In this document: positions 1 to 14,200 of the stretch, in pieces
Layout: each line of letters begins with the position of its first letter
Position numbering within the stretch: the first letter of the stretch is position 1
NCBI GenBank assembly: GCA_903813345.2
Contig: CAIIXF020000008.1
Coordinates: forward strand, 15,672,822-15,736,821
Reading direction: 5' to 3'
DNA: 64,000 nucleotides
Origin: Owenia fusiformis
Taxonomy: Eukaryota; Annelida; Polychaeta; Sabellida; Oweniidae
Notes under the pieces: generated by a model
What the model was told of the DNA's origin: nothing
The model's input: only the letters and a program-made list of their open reading frames with translations
Database searches by the model: none
Made by a program: the position numbers and the translations under genes

Positions 1-501
1 TCCATCTTATCCAAATATGTTATTAATCAATGAAATGTAATAGTATTATCTTTGGATTTACAAAGTTGTATGACATTTGATAAGTGTAAAAGTTGTTTTT
101 GGAGCATTTTTCTACAGTGATCTTGTAGGAAAAATATGAAAAAATGTATAATCTTTTAATTTAAAGGATGACCTGAAGCAACCATCAAGCTTTGCACATC
201 TGATGTGATATACCATTTGTGTCATATTGTGAAATTATGTAGTTCCCCTTCCTTTTGTTGTTCGGAGCTATCCTTGCCTTTGGTGGTAATTAGAAAATAC
301 CGGACACGGAAAATGCATGAAAGGGGTCCCAGAGGGTAAATAACAGCATGCAGAAAATTACACTTAAGTTGAGGTAGACCAGACTGACCAGTGTAGATGT
401 CCATCCAGTATCTCTACAGGATGGAGTTTTCATGAGTACTAATCAGTATTAATCATGCATTAAGGTTATTCTTTCCAAACAACATTTTTGAAAAAATGCT
501 A

Positions 502-848
502 TACCTGCACATGTTATTTTCTCGTACAAAATAAAGCATGAAGGCATGTGTGTATTTCCTTGCTTTTTTCAGGAAAGTATCATTACATTGTCTTCTCTAA
601 GTAAACTTAGTAAGTGGTCAATGGAAATCCAGTGTTACCGAGAAACTTGGAGAAGAAATTTGGAAATTTGGAAAGGTGGCCATTTTGAATGATTTTTCTT
701 GAAATATCAGCATTTCCTGGAGTTGTCATTGACCTGTCACCAGGTTTACTAAAAGAAGACATTGCAAGGATACTTTCCTGAAAAAAGCAAGGAAATACAC
801 ACATGCCTTCATACTTTATTTTGTACAAGAAAATAACATGCGTAGGTG
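502..848. repeat. fold-back element with about 105-bp arms
   Basis: The left arm (about 502-608) is repeated in inverted orientation at about 738-848 with only scattered mismatches. Both arms contain the shared segment TATTTCCTTGCTTTTTTCAG. The loop is about 130 bp. It has the form of a fold-back or MITE-type DNA element. Transcribed within the WDR81 intron it could fold into a long hairpin RNA. No protein is encoded. Confidence 0.75.
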
Positions 849-1404
849 ATTCAAATTACTTTCTTTTTACAACCTCATATAGTATAGCTCAAAAGCATAT
901 GATGACAAAACTGACACCCTCCAAAGATTTTTCAAATATTCATGCACTTACCAGTAATATATGTTGGTGTAGTAAACTTTGTATTACTGTTTTAAGTCGA
1001 TATTGCTTTTACACTTTATACAGTCTGTTTCTTGGTATTTTTTAACTAATAAGGGGGTTACCCTTGTTCAGTTCAAACTGAGGCTGGAGTTTTTTGGAGA
1101 GTCCCTTTAATATTGAGTTTTGATTTTACAGTTGTGTCATGTTGACTCCAAACACAAACATGCAATAAATATCAATCTTAATCATATAATACAAGGTTGA
1201 CCTGTCGGAAACCTTGGGTCCAATTGTGAGGAAATAAGTCACATCTTCAAACATTTTATCATGTCACTGATGGGTCTGATGATGCTACACCTTGTATCAC
1301 AGATGATATCAATACATTTATGGGTTCAAAGTGTTAACCTGATACTTAGAATTAGTCTAAATTGAACTTATAAACAAAAGATGAGACTTCTTCTTTACCA
1401 TTTT

Positions 1405-1547
1405 TATGTCACCACCAGAAGTTATGACACATTGTTATACTGTATTCTTCAACTTTTTTGTGGATGGCAGTTGGTGGTTGGTGTTCAGCTGTAGCAAATG
1501 TAACAAATGGCAGGTGATGACATTTTGTATGTTGGTTGATGCCTTGT
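1405..1547 (+). repeat. TCACCACC interspersed repeat, copy 1
   Basis: It starts with ATGTCACCACCAGAAG, continues with a TTGTGGATGGC and TTGG(T/C) variable core, and ends with AACAAATGGCAGGTGATGACATTTTG then ATGCCTTGT. The same head-core-tail recurs about ten more times in the window, always on this strand. Confidence 0.75.
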
Positions 1548-1834
1548 GATGTGGTTGACACTGATACGAAAAATAGCATTTTATGTAAATTTTAAGTGTA
1601 CGTCAAGTACCCAATCAACAGTTACCATAGCAACCATATTTTAAACACAGGTTACTCATAACTTTTGACTCTTTCAAATGTCTGTTGATAGTCTAGTTCT
1701 TCCAAGTCTCACAGCATGACTCTAAATACACTCTTTAAACAAGAATATAGGTGAGTGTCCGCTGTCCAATTTTTATTGGCCCACCCTATATACTATTTTT
1801 AGCTGGATGTTAAGGATTATGGTATATGCTTTTT

Positions 1835-1930
1835 GGCTCACACAGTGAGCCTATGGGATCGACCAGGCGTCCATCCGTCCGTTGGTCCATCCGTCCGTCA
1901 GTCCATCCGTCTGTTGGTCCGTCCGTCAAC
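1835..1930. repeat. palindrome plus CCGTCC-rich patch
   Basis: GGCTCACACAGTGAGCC (1835-1851) is a perfect palindrome with a 3-base loop. It is followed by repeated CCATCCGTCCGT words to about 1930. A diverged inverted echo of the start (CACTGTGTGAGCAC) lies near 2000. This kind of patch is common in invertebrate interspersed repeats. The ORF through it is a by-product of the repeat. Confidence 0.6.
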
Positions 1931-2074
1931 ATTGGCCGCACAAATTAAAATTGCTATTCGGATTGAGTCATATCCACATTCATTTTATGCATATCCACTA
2001 CACTGTGTGAGCACAGGACCGTGAGTCCTTTATTTATGGTTTATTGAAGTCAATAAGTATTTATTTCATTTCAG

Positions 2075-2270
2075 TGTGAGCAACATAAACCATGGTGATC
2101 CAATTGGTGTGAGTAATGTGAATGGTGTGAACAAAACAAAGGAGACAACAGGTGGAATAGTGACCCTGCCTAAAGATTGGAAACCTCTGGCAGAACTGGA
2201 ACAGTTAGAATCAGAGTACAAATTCAGCCTTAGAACCAATCTTGAGCTTCCTAATCAAGAACAATTAGAA
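2075..2270 (+). CDS. WDR81: WDR81 exon (first in window)
   Basis: The acceptor is TTTCATTTCAG and the donor is GAA|GTATGA. One base completes a codon from upstream, then 65 codons follow. The sequence runs through [18 protein letters not shown], a segment lying after the BEACH core. The exon ends in phase 0. Confidence 0.88.
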
Positions 2271-5200
2271 GTATGACCTATTTCAATTTAATACTGTAAG
2301 AAAAAGCAGAAAGAGCAATATTTTATAATCAAAGTAATCCAAAACCCCTATTAATCTCTGGCATAATATTGATTTGTATGTTGTCCCTAGTCAATAAATA
2401 TGTTCAGTCCAGCATTGTGGATTTTTTAATACCCTACTTAAATTTTCTCAGTTTTATTTGAAGAATAAGTTTTTTTGTACAATTTAGGTTGACAATTTGG
2501 TATGAAAAAATGTTTAAAAATACCATTACCTTAAACTAGCACATGTATGTACTTCATTTAGTTATTGTTCAAAGGTTGAGTATTGTGGAAAAGAGGTTAA
2601 AGTTATCCTCTAACCCTTCTCCCCCCTTCAAAAACATTTAGAAATAGTGATTTGTCATTCCCAGCTTAAAAGTCAACATTTCCATTAACAAAATCTCCTT
2701 TATCCCCCACCCTCTTTGAAAATACTTCTATTCACCTTTGCTCAACTATTGACAATAGGACACCGATCTCTTATATATTTGTAGGATCCACAAACAGATC
2801 TGAGAGACATACGTGAGAGCAGAGATATGCAGGTGATTGGTTGTGTCATGGCTGAGATGTTCTTTGCCCCGAAGCTGAGGGGGATGAGTCAGGATGCACC
2901 ATTAGAGCACCGCTATCGTGTTGTCTGTAAACACCTGAGAAAAGATTTCTCTGATGTTCCAAGGTGAGTAAGTGCCTGGTAGTGCCTGTCCAACCTTGTC
3001 GCTTGTTCTTGATTCTTTTTAATGTAATACATATGATTTGTAGCAGATACTGTGTGCAATTGTTGACCCCTACAGAGGTGGACTGGTAATACTGTTGACT
3101 GCCACTTTAAAGGGAATTTCCTATCCTAAAAGATACTGTGTTTGTATCAATATACATTTAGACTTTATAATGTCATCCTTTGATTTTCACAATTAACATG
3201 AAGTATTTTAATTTATAAGCTAAGATTAATAACTAATTTGAAAAATGGGTACTTATACTTATAATGTGCAAAGTAGAACGTTGAGCTGATTTATGCAAAT
3301 GTAAAAAATTGTAGAAGAATGAATAAAACAAGAAAAAGGTAATAAATTATTGGAGTGTTGTTTTGTATGTGCAAGTGCAATAAACATGCATGTCTTTTGG
3401 TTTGAAGTTAAATTTTTACATGTAAGATGTCATTCTTGAATATTTTCAGAATATTTTTATGTAGATTGACAATTTAATTTTATTCAGTCTCGTCTAAGAT
3501 GTTTTGTGTGTATGTTCCAGGCCATTTAGATGTGCTCTTAAATGGCTGCTTCAGTTAGACAAAGACAATGCAGCAAGCCATACAATAGATGGCCCAAGTG
3601 CTACAGGACTACTCTTCAACTATGAACCTGTATCCAACCATGGACTACCCCCTCCCACTCCAAGGCTCCTTCTCCACCCTTTAGTGTCCATCCTACCATT
3701 CCCTGCCTACTTCCCTGACTTGTACACTCTGTTCAGTCAGTTACATGTGTATGATATACAGCTAGCTGCACTGGATGGTCTCCCTGGTGAAGTGGCCAAT
3801 GTTAAAGCTCTAGCAAAGGAAAAGGTTATCTGTGCAGCTAAGGGACTGATTGAACTTTTGCCAAAGTTAAACCAAGAGTCAGTGGAGTTAATAATGCCAT
3901 TCATAATGAAGCTTTTCACGGATAAATTCACAACTATCCAAGCCATGTGGTCCCTATTTGGACCCATTTCCCAATCTCTTGGCCCTAAGATGACATCAAA
4001 GATGCTCCTGCCAGTGTTCGCTGATATTTTCAACGCTGATCCTACCTCACCTAAACATATTAAGCTCTATCACAGGAGCTTCCTGCTGCAGGCTATCATC
4101 AGACTCGGCCTCAACACATTCCTCACTAACTTCTCTACGTCACTCGTTGAGGCCACAGCTGGGTATAAGAACTTTACCCTTGCAGCCAATGAACAATATG
4201 AACGCCTAGAAAGTGCCGATCTTAACATCCGTAACTCCAGTATTAACCAACCAGACATTAATTCCAGTGATGATATTGATAAGGATGAAACGAATGATGA
4301 TATCATCGATGTTGATGACCCTCTTGAGAAATCTGGTGAAGTGTTCAATATGGACAATATTGATGGGGATACAGATAGCTCAACAAAACCTGACCATTCC
4401 TCTAGTGATTCCTGTAGTGTTGGGAAAGTGTCAATTGACAGACTTGAAAGTGATATTATCGAGGATGCTGAGAGAGAAGATGATGTTAGTATTGAGGAGG
4501 AATGTGGTGATGAGCCTACAGATGAAGCCTTAGGGAAAAGTCTGGGTCTTACATCAGTACATAGTCTCTCTAGATTAATGGATCGTCAGAGAACTGCATC
4601 TGTAGGTAAGTCAGAACCATTATGTCAGTAAATATGTTTGACTGTAGATATGGAACCATCTACAGACCATCTATAAATTGACATGCTTGGTCAATATTTG
4701 AACAAAATGCAACACATACATTTGTTGTAATACTATATTTATTGGATTACTATACATTTTGTTTAAATAGCTATCAGTTAATACAAAATGTTTTCCATAC
4801 AGAGCTGGTTAATGTTATCACTGGTATTTTGTATGTATGTATTGTATAAAAAGTGGATATATCAACACGTAAGGTATTCTATAAGTACATAAGACAAAAA
4901 GTAACAAAAATAATAACAAAAATAAAAACCCAAATACAAAATGATATCTCAGTGTTCATATTTATACTGCATGTGCACTATACATTTAAATTACTACTGC
5001 CTTAGTGTAATGATTTTTAAGGGAGTTCTGAAGTTGAAGATCCATTGGGCAACAGCAGCAGTGACGTAGCAACCCCCAGGCCAAGTGAAACAGACAGTTC
5101 TGACACAGGTATCCCCCAGCGAATGCCTCGGAGTGAGACTGAAGAATTCTACCAGTCATTGGGGACAATGGAATACAACATTAGTGACGTTGCCATGGAG

Positions 5201-8200
5201 AGTGTCATGTGGCTAGCCCATAGATTGGGACCGGTGTTAGCGACAAAGTACTTATCACGTAATCTTCTACGTATGCTTGGTCTCTGTTATCTTGGCCAGG
5301 AACAGATGCAATGTACAAATATAACAACAGGTACTTTTTTTATTATGACTCAATTTTATTATCATAAATTCAGATACAATAGATAGACAACCAGACTTAG
5401 CATCAAATGATATCTTGAAATGTGCTCTCGCAAAGGAAAAGGTTATCTTTGCATCTAAAGGACTGATTGAACTCCTGCCAAAGCTAAGTCAAGAGTCTGG
5501 CAGTTGAAAATTCCATTCGGAAATTCAATGGAAATGATATCTTGAAAAGTGCTCTAGCAAAGGAGAATGTTATCTGAACAGCTAAGGGGCTGCTCAGATG
5601 AAATGTGGGAGGAGTTTAAATTCTAAAAATGAAATATGAATTGAGCTAAGATTCCATAGAAGCTTTCTATAGTTTCTATTCCAAATGAAGCATAGATGTT
5701 GTCCATTTGCTGTGTGTCACTCATCTTGATCATTGTAATGTAATGTCATTTCCATAATTGTATTTGAGTTACATACATGTGACCAAACAAAGAAGTCGTT
5801 GAAAACTTCAGCCGTTAAAATGCTTCATCATTTTATGGTTGTAAGCTACATGTTAGCCTTGCCCAAGTCGGTCTCTTTTACTATCTGATTTCTATTATGA
5901 CCGCCTTGTACAAAAGAGAAAGCCACGTGCTTTACCGACTCAATGTTTATGTTGGTAAAATTTGACCAATCAACGACGGCCCTGCAGCGCTAGCTCATTA
6001 TTATGCACGGTCAAAAACAAGTTCACTTTTCGTCGGGACGTTTCACGAACAAATCTTGCATGAATTCATCATGAAAATACAAATATTTTATCAGATAAAT
6101 ATCAATCAGAGTTAAGTGGATGCTAGACATCGATCTGTCACCGGAGGTTATAAGATTTCAACAATAAACGTTGAAACGATCGCTGAATTCAAATGAACAT
6201 GTAGGCTTAGATTCAATCACTGATCGACGACTACATGACCCGCTACATTGGACTAGGTCTTGCATTTTCATCGCTAGATCAGTTTTAAATCTATTGCATG
6301 ATTTAATTTATATTAATGACTCTTACATTCCCTATGTACATTTAATTACATAATATATTGTAACTCTAAAGAAACGATCGATCAGATCATTGAATTTCAA
6401 GTCGTAGACGGGAAGATTGCTTTGCTGTGCAGCTCAACCTGATAACGTCTTGATTGGTCAATCAGCCTGAAGTCACACGTCGTGTCCACGCGTATATCTG
6501 TTAATCAATAAGGTTTCGCGATACCCCTGATAGCGTAGGTATTATGGAAATCTCGAAACCGTTGAATATCTCAGCATAATAGCAGCGGAGTTGTTTTGGA
6601 TTGTACAAGGCGGTAATAATTCAAGATCAGATAAGTAAAAAATACCGACTTGGGCAAGGCTAGCTACATGTATTCATCCTGATATTGAAAACTTCTATTC
6701 CTTTCTTAATTTCACTGTTAACTTATTGTTTATATTTACAGATGATGGTGGTGTATCTTGTAGTAAGAAGGAAGTTTCAGGAGATGTTCATGTTGCCAAT
6801 GTGTTGAAGTGTCTCACTGGAATAGCTGTGTTGTATGGAGAACATGTTATATTACTGCAGTACTTTCCTCACATAGTAGATGTGGTGAGTCGGCTAGTGA
6901 TCTCCTAGCACTGAGATTAATAGGCACTGCACTCAAAAGAAAATGACATACAAGTAGGCGCTGCACTAAAAAGAAAATGACATACAACAACTGTAGTTGT
7001 AGCCGGTTTGGAAAAATTTGAAAATTTGGGATCTGGGGTATTTTGTTATTTCATTATCCAAGTTGATAAATCAGAATTTTGGATTAAATTTAGATTTCTT
7101 AGAGAAAATGGTAAAGTAGTACTCAAAATATTGAAATTACCCAATAATGCCTAATGGTCCTCAATTACATGTATTGTAAATTCTTCTCTCAGAGAAAATT
7201 ATTAAAGTCCCCATCTAAAGTTTGAAAATATTTTTTTATCATTCATTTACTATTTGTCAGGACTTAAAAAGTGATTTTAAAGGTTTTTGAAAAACAATAT
7301 TTTTTGAAAAAAAAGTTGTGAGCATTTCATTTCTCAAATATTCAAATTTCCCGCCATTTTTCAAAAAAAGTTGAAATTTCTTAATCATCAAATATTTCTT
7401 AATGCATTTAAAAAAATATTGTCTTTTTAACACCAATGCAAAGATTGAACAAAGGACACACTATTTCAATAATAAAATGCTATATCTAATGGGCCACTTC
7501 AATGTTTAAACATATCAAAAATATTTTGAAACATTAGTGATGTCACTAAGGTACCAAAAACTTTTTGAAAAAAATTGAAATTTTTTTTTCAATGTCAATC
7601 TTTTCTAAATATGCTAGACTTTCATAAAAAAACAATGTTGATTGTCTAACCAGGTTAAAAGGAAGACTAACTTATGTTTTAGATATCATTGTACCATTGG
7701 TTTCTATGAGAACTAAAATTTTGAAATGGATTTTTCTCAGAACCATTTTCATGTACTGATAAGTTCATTTCTCGCTTATTTATGAACCGATTTTCTTAAT
7801 TTTTTCGGCAAAAAACATGGGAGGATGACTGCTATGCATTGGTATGAATTGTGGCTAATTAGAATATATGAGTGACCTTTAAAAGTTGGTTTTAAATAAA
7901 ATCACAAATTTTGGAACAAAAAGTCTATCAAAAACCACTTTTTGAAATTTAAAAAAAAAGTTTCACATATCACACTTTGATAACATTGGGTAAGACTACA
8001 ATATAAGCCAAAGTGGTTTAAACTTTATACGGGGCCTTTAACTTGAACTCAAAATATTGAAATTACCCAATAACGCCTAAAGGTCCTTAACTACATGTAT
8101 TGTAAATTCTTCTCTCAGAGGAAATTATTAACTTGAACTCAAAATATTGAAATTACCCAATAATGCCTAATGGTCCTTAACTACATGTATTGTAAATTCT

Positions 8201-11200
8201 TCTCCCAGAGAAAATTATTAACTTGAACTCAAAATATTGAAATTACCCAATAACGCCTAAAGGTCCTTAACTACATGTATTGTAAATTCTTCTCCCAGAG
8301 AAAATTATTAACTTGAACTCAAAATATTGAAATTACCCAATAACACCTAATGGTCCATAACTACATGTATTGTAAATTCTTCGCCCAGAGAAAATCATTA
8401 ACTTGAACTCAAAATATTGAAATTACCCAATAACGCCTAAAGGTCCTTAACTACATGTATTGTAAATTCTTCACCATTTAGATCGCATCTTCCACAAAGA
8501 GGCTCACAGTGAGGGCTGAGGGTGGACTGATTGGATGTGCAGCCCTCATACACTACCTAGTGCCATATCTTACTGATACAACACTCATGGACAATCTGAA
8601 GGTCAGTCACATGACAAAGTCCAGGTTTAATTTATAAAAAATTATTTATTTACATATGAAGAATCAAAATAACTGTGAAAATGTTTGTGATTGTTTTCAT
8701 GTGTCTCTTTGGTGTTTTAGATTATATATGATTTAGTTGTGTATTGTATTGATGAATGCCAATTCGAATAAAGGAGATACCCTTATATTATGATTATTAT
8801 ATTTTTTATATAAAGGCTAAATATGGCTAGAAATGCACACAACTTTCCCTTTCACTTATATGCAGTAATCTACCACTATAAGGTACATGAAGTACATTTA
8901 GAAAGTACAGGTACTGTATCTTGTACCCCATATTTTCCAGGGTCCTATATTTGAGGACATGCTTGCTCCTCTACTGAAGCTTGCCTCCTCTCAACAGCAC
9001 AGCTTCCCAAGTGGAGCCATTGCCCGCACTGTCATCTGCTACAAGGTCCTCGACATCCTATATATCATAGGCCTCAGGATCAGCTTTGAAATGACTCGTA
9101 AATTCATGTCTCCAATCTTGAAGTTGTTTTTTGCATCATTTGAACGTGTTCATGTTGAGATGGCATCTGAGGGACAGGATCCAGGAACTAAACTGAGACA
9201 GAACAAAAGTAGTAGTAAGTCAGTTATATTGATAATGTATGGATCCAGAACAAAGAATGAACATGTATGTGTTTGATCTCTAAAAACCCTACTTGAAGGG
9301 ACCCTGCATTCTTTAAAATTATGCAATGGTTCACAGGCATTCAACTACGCTCTTTGGGCTTTTATACAGGTATCAGGCTCCTAGCCAGGATTTGCCAAGG
9401 GGGCTCACTTTTTAAAAATTCCAGGGGGGTTCACTTTTGACAATGGCCAAAATCACAAATCTGCATGATTTTGAAAGAATTTTTTTTAGCCCGAACCCCC
9501 AGGCTACGGTCATTGGTATAGTCATACCACTTCACCAAGTACCTTTTATATTCATACACGAAGACTTAACTGTCTTAATTAACTGGGGACTGTTTCTGTG
9601 GAACTGTCAGAACATGCATTCACATTCACAAAAGGTGAAATATCTTTTCTTGTGTTGGGCAGATAATATTTTCTTTTACTGGACATATTTTAATTTGTAT
9701 AACTATCAGATACGTAAGGGTAATATGAAAAGTGAACCACTAAAACTGATGCATATTCAAGTTTAAGGGAACTTTGTAATACCCTGCCATGTTAATTCCC
9801 CCGAATCAGCCACCTGGTGACAAAACTGGTAACTACCTACTCGCATCTGAGTAATTGTTGTCTGCGGATCTGGGAACCAACAAGGGGGGCCCAAATGTCA
9901 GGTCAGAGAAAAAAAACTTCGGGCTTGCACGTAAAAAAGTTTCGGGCCCCTGAAACCCAAAAGTGGGCCCAAATTTTGAAATTTTGAGGCCCATTTTCTT
10001 CAAAATTTGGCCTGAAATTAAAAAATAAGGCCTTAGAAGGCCCAGTAATGACCAAAACGGCCCACTTTTTGGGGCCTTAAGGCATTTCTTTGGCCCCCCA
10101 AGATTCGCCAGTGCTTTTTATCGCACTTTGAAAAAATGCTTTATTGCTGTCGGCTTGTTTTAGGTTCACTGTTGGACTCAACAGATGAGAACATGTACTG
10201 TCAGATCAAAAAGGACAGTTATACACAAGAATACAAGATAGGGACTCCAGTGAAAGTTGATTGGATGATGGCCAGTACCAGCAGCCAATCATCATTCAGA
10301 TATAGCCTCTCTCCACCAATCGCAGAAGACAGAGGTAACTTCAAAAATGACCAGTAAAACTATGCAATTCAGAATATGTAATTTAATTATTAAAGTATTA
10401 TCAAAATTAGATTAGGATTTTAGTTGTTGCTGCTTATTTCTAGACAATGCATAACAGTCAGATATGATTGTTTGAACAGTTTCAGAGTCTGCAAAGGTAA
10501 AGGTTTACTGGTACGGTACATCAAATATGCATTATCATATAATTATTAAGAAATTAAAATGTTCAAGGTTTAATTTATTGGTAATACCTCGAAGGTTTGA
10601 AATGGAATTTTTGAAATATTGAAGAATATAAAGAGAAAAATGGTAAACATGTTTTTATGGGACCACCAGAAGTTTGACATATTGTTATAGTCTAGTTTTT
10701 TGTGCATGGTCTTTGGCATTTCATTTTCGGTGGGTGATGTTTGGTGGTTGGCATTTGGCGTCAGTCCCAAATGGCAGGTGGTGACATTTTGCATGTTAAT
10801 GTCTTGTTAAGATTAGCTCTGAAGCCTGGTTTTGTTTCAGAATTAGACTCTGTAGATGTGGTTGCTGACTCAGGGAGGATAAAGGAAGAGCTTTCAGAGT
10901 GTTTCACTCCCGAATTGGCACATATCGCCTACATACCATTCTGTAAACTAGCAGGAGGGTAAGACAAATAATGAATTTTAATATTATTACGTCACCACCA
11001 GAAGTGGTGACATATTGTTATAGTCTCCAACTTTTTTTTGTGAATGGTGTTCGGCAAATGGAGTTTTATGTTTGGCAGTTGGTGTTTGGCATTCGGCCAT
11101 TGGTGTCTGTAAGAAATGGCAGGTGGTGACATTTTGGATGTTAATGCCTTCTTATATTCGTACTCTAGCATGTATATGGTGTACGGGTGTATTTCCTTAA

Positions 11201-14200
11201 CATGATTTTGCATATGAATATATTATTTACTGGGGATAAGTTCATTTGGTTTAGGGGAACTCTGAACATCTCATATATCTATAGTGCTACCAAGTACAGA
11301 ATAGCTTGCATACCTTGATTGTGTGAAAATAAGAATAAATGATGTAATATTATATCAGGACCCATCACAAATTCAGACCACAGTGCAATCCTTACACATC
11401 ATGGTTAGCCTAAATAAAAGGACTATGGCCTCAGTAAACAAGCAGAGAATGATAGTGTATCCACTGTCTTATCTATTGTATATTCATATACCTATACATA
11501 TATGAAATGTCTTGTTACATCAGAATTCATATGGAAGCCACACTGACCAATGACAATCTGATACGTCAACTGGTTGCCCTCCATGATGAGGCCCTCACTA
11601 AGCAAGCAGAAAATGACTCAAGTGAGGTGAAGGAAGAGGGAGAAAAGAAGGACCCCAACAATGTACTGCATGAAGGTATATAGTTTAGCAGTATACAAAT
11701 ATGCACATCTGATAGCTTGTATAAGTGAGGCAGGCCCGTAGGGGGGTTCGCAGGGTTCACAAAATTGTCAAATGTGAACCCCCCTCTGGAAATTTTTGAA
11801 AACTGAACCCCCCCTGGCAAATCCTGGCTACGGGCCTGTTAGGTGTATTCAAATATGCACATCTGACGATGACATATATCTAGAGAGTATTCTATGATCT
11901 CTGAGTAGCTTAGCTAGTAAGAAAATATAGACCATCTTCTAATGTACCACATAACCAATGAATGGAGGCCCATTTGACTTACTAACTTACTGACTGACTA
12001 ACTGTGTATATACAGATGCACGGGGGGTTAACATTCTATTATCATGCCATTCTAAATATTTTAGCCTGTGATAAGCCATACACCCCCTGGAGTGTCTTTA
12101 TTACTGTTTTGTAAATATGTTCATATGATTTTAATAAATAAATAGAAAAAATGATGAAGTCATTTTGACATAGAAATAGAATTAGGAAATAACTTTTTTT
12201 TTTAATTCAGGTGGTTTACTCCCAGCACCAGGTCAGACTTCATGGTTTGTGCAGCTGCCCTCACAAGGTAAGTAAAAATGTTATTCAATGGGAGGTTTGG
12301 AGTATGGGCTCATTTCTCATAAAATACTTGTGCATACTTGTATCCACTTGAGTGTATCCACTTGAAATACAACAGCGGGTAATTTACATTTCATTTTTTT
12401 TTAAATAAGTCAAATATAAATATAGGTGAAAGCATCAAATCATTTATTTTTACTCTTTTATACCATGGTAAAATATATTGAAGGCTTTTGCTTGAACAAA
12501 TATGCCCAATTTAAGTTTTATGTGATGGGCATAGTTTTTGCCAAAAAGGAGACCATAATATTGCTTGAGTATACCCATAATGAAATGTTCAAAATAAGAA
12601 GAGATTAATTTGGAAACCACATTTCTTTGGTGGGATTTGCTTCTACTGTGTGGAGTTGTTATGGTCTTATGTTTTTTTTTACATCGGTTGGCGGTCGGTG
12701 GTTGGTGGTCGACGATCGGCGTCTGTAACAAATTCTTACAACTTCCAATAACTTAACAAATACTGTTTAGACTGACTTCAATATTTTTCAAAATCATGTA
12801 CAAGTTTTCAAAAGTTCAAATCTGACTTTACATTTAAGATTAAACCTTCAATGACCTTCTCAAGGTCAAAAAAGGTCAAAAAGGTATTTTTTCAACTAAC
12901 TTCAAATTGCCCAATTTTTTTTCAAAATCATCTACAAGTTCTCAGACTATAGATTTGACCTTCAATGACATCGTCAAGGTCAAAAAGGTATTTTTTCATC
13001 TTACTTCAATTGACCAATTTTTTTTTTCAAAATCATCTACAAGTTCGTAGAAGTTCAAATCTGACTTTAGATATGAGATTTCACCTTCAATGACCTTCTC
13101 AGCGTCAAAAAAGGCCTTTTTTCAACTTGCTTCAAATTGACCAATTTATTTTTTCAAAATCTTCTACAAATTCTCAGAAATTCAAATCTGACTTAAGATT
13201 GAACTCATAATATTGTGAGCAACTACATTGTAGGTGGTGACATTTTGTCATGTTAATGCCTTGTCTAATTATATCACACCATGTTCTAACTCCAGATGCT
13301 GATGTAGCTGAAGCTACAGAAGATGTAGGGACATTTGGTAGTTCAATCCAGGGCAATAGACTTGTACTTGATGTGGACCCCGAACCTGATGCCTCAGTCA
13401 ATGTATCTAACAAAAAGAAACCTCCAGATCCATTATCTAAGATTGACTACACTAGGCTTAAATGGTAAGAATTTTTAGAGCTGATTAACTTTTCAGCTGC
13501 CATCTTGATTTCTGGCAGCCATTTGGAGGTTAACTAAGTGGAATTACTTCAAATTTTTACACATGGTAGAAAGAAAATATGCTGACCTTTGAGGAGAAAA
13601 TATGTTAACAACACAAAACAAATGCTTATACGTGTACAAGTACATAACAAGATTTTCATTGGTTTATTTCAGCAGACATTTTTGTAATTTCCTTTCTAGA
13701 AAAATTATTTGTGCTCTTTTCATGTGGTCGTGTATGATAAATGAATAATGGGTGCTTTAATAATGTATGTGCAAATTGATGTTTGTAGCCCCGATATGGT
13801 GATGAACAAGCGGCGTCACCTCAAGGGCAACTGGCTGGCATACTGGGAACATGAACTGGGGCTTAGTGAAAGAGAAACTTTGTTTAATTTTAAACAAATC
13901 AAACTTCAAACATACTCAGGTAAACAATGCTTAATATTTCTATTTATTTGCATTATTTTCATTTAGCAATCAAAATTCTGAAAATGATTGATGAATTTAT
14001 AAAAATTACAAACGTACTGGAAATTAATGAATGAATTTTCAAGTATTTTGTGTGTTGATAAATTCACAATAAGATATCAATATTAATTTCTGACATGTAA
14101 AATTCATGAATTAAACCATAAGAGAAATTCAATTCAAGTCTTAATGAATCTATAATCTAATATACAATCATATTCTTTATAATATTTAGGGCACACTAAT

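Larger units (their letters stand above)
1..2074 (+). other. WDR81: partial intron of WDR81 (window start)
   Basis: No coding exon is visible before the acceptor at 2074. The stretch holds a long fold-back (502-848), one copy of the TCACCACC interspersed repeat (1405-1547), a perfect short palindrome and a CCGTCC-rich patch near 1835-1930. Otherwise it is AT-rich unique-looking DNA. Confidence 0.7.

Noticed and set aside
3737-4533. Several 95-106 codon ORFs overlapping the large WDR81 exon in other frames
   Set aside because: Shadows of the conserved coding frame, which continues through all splice junctions.
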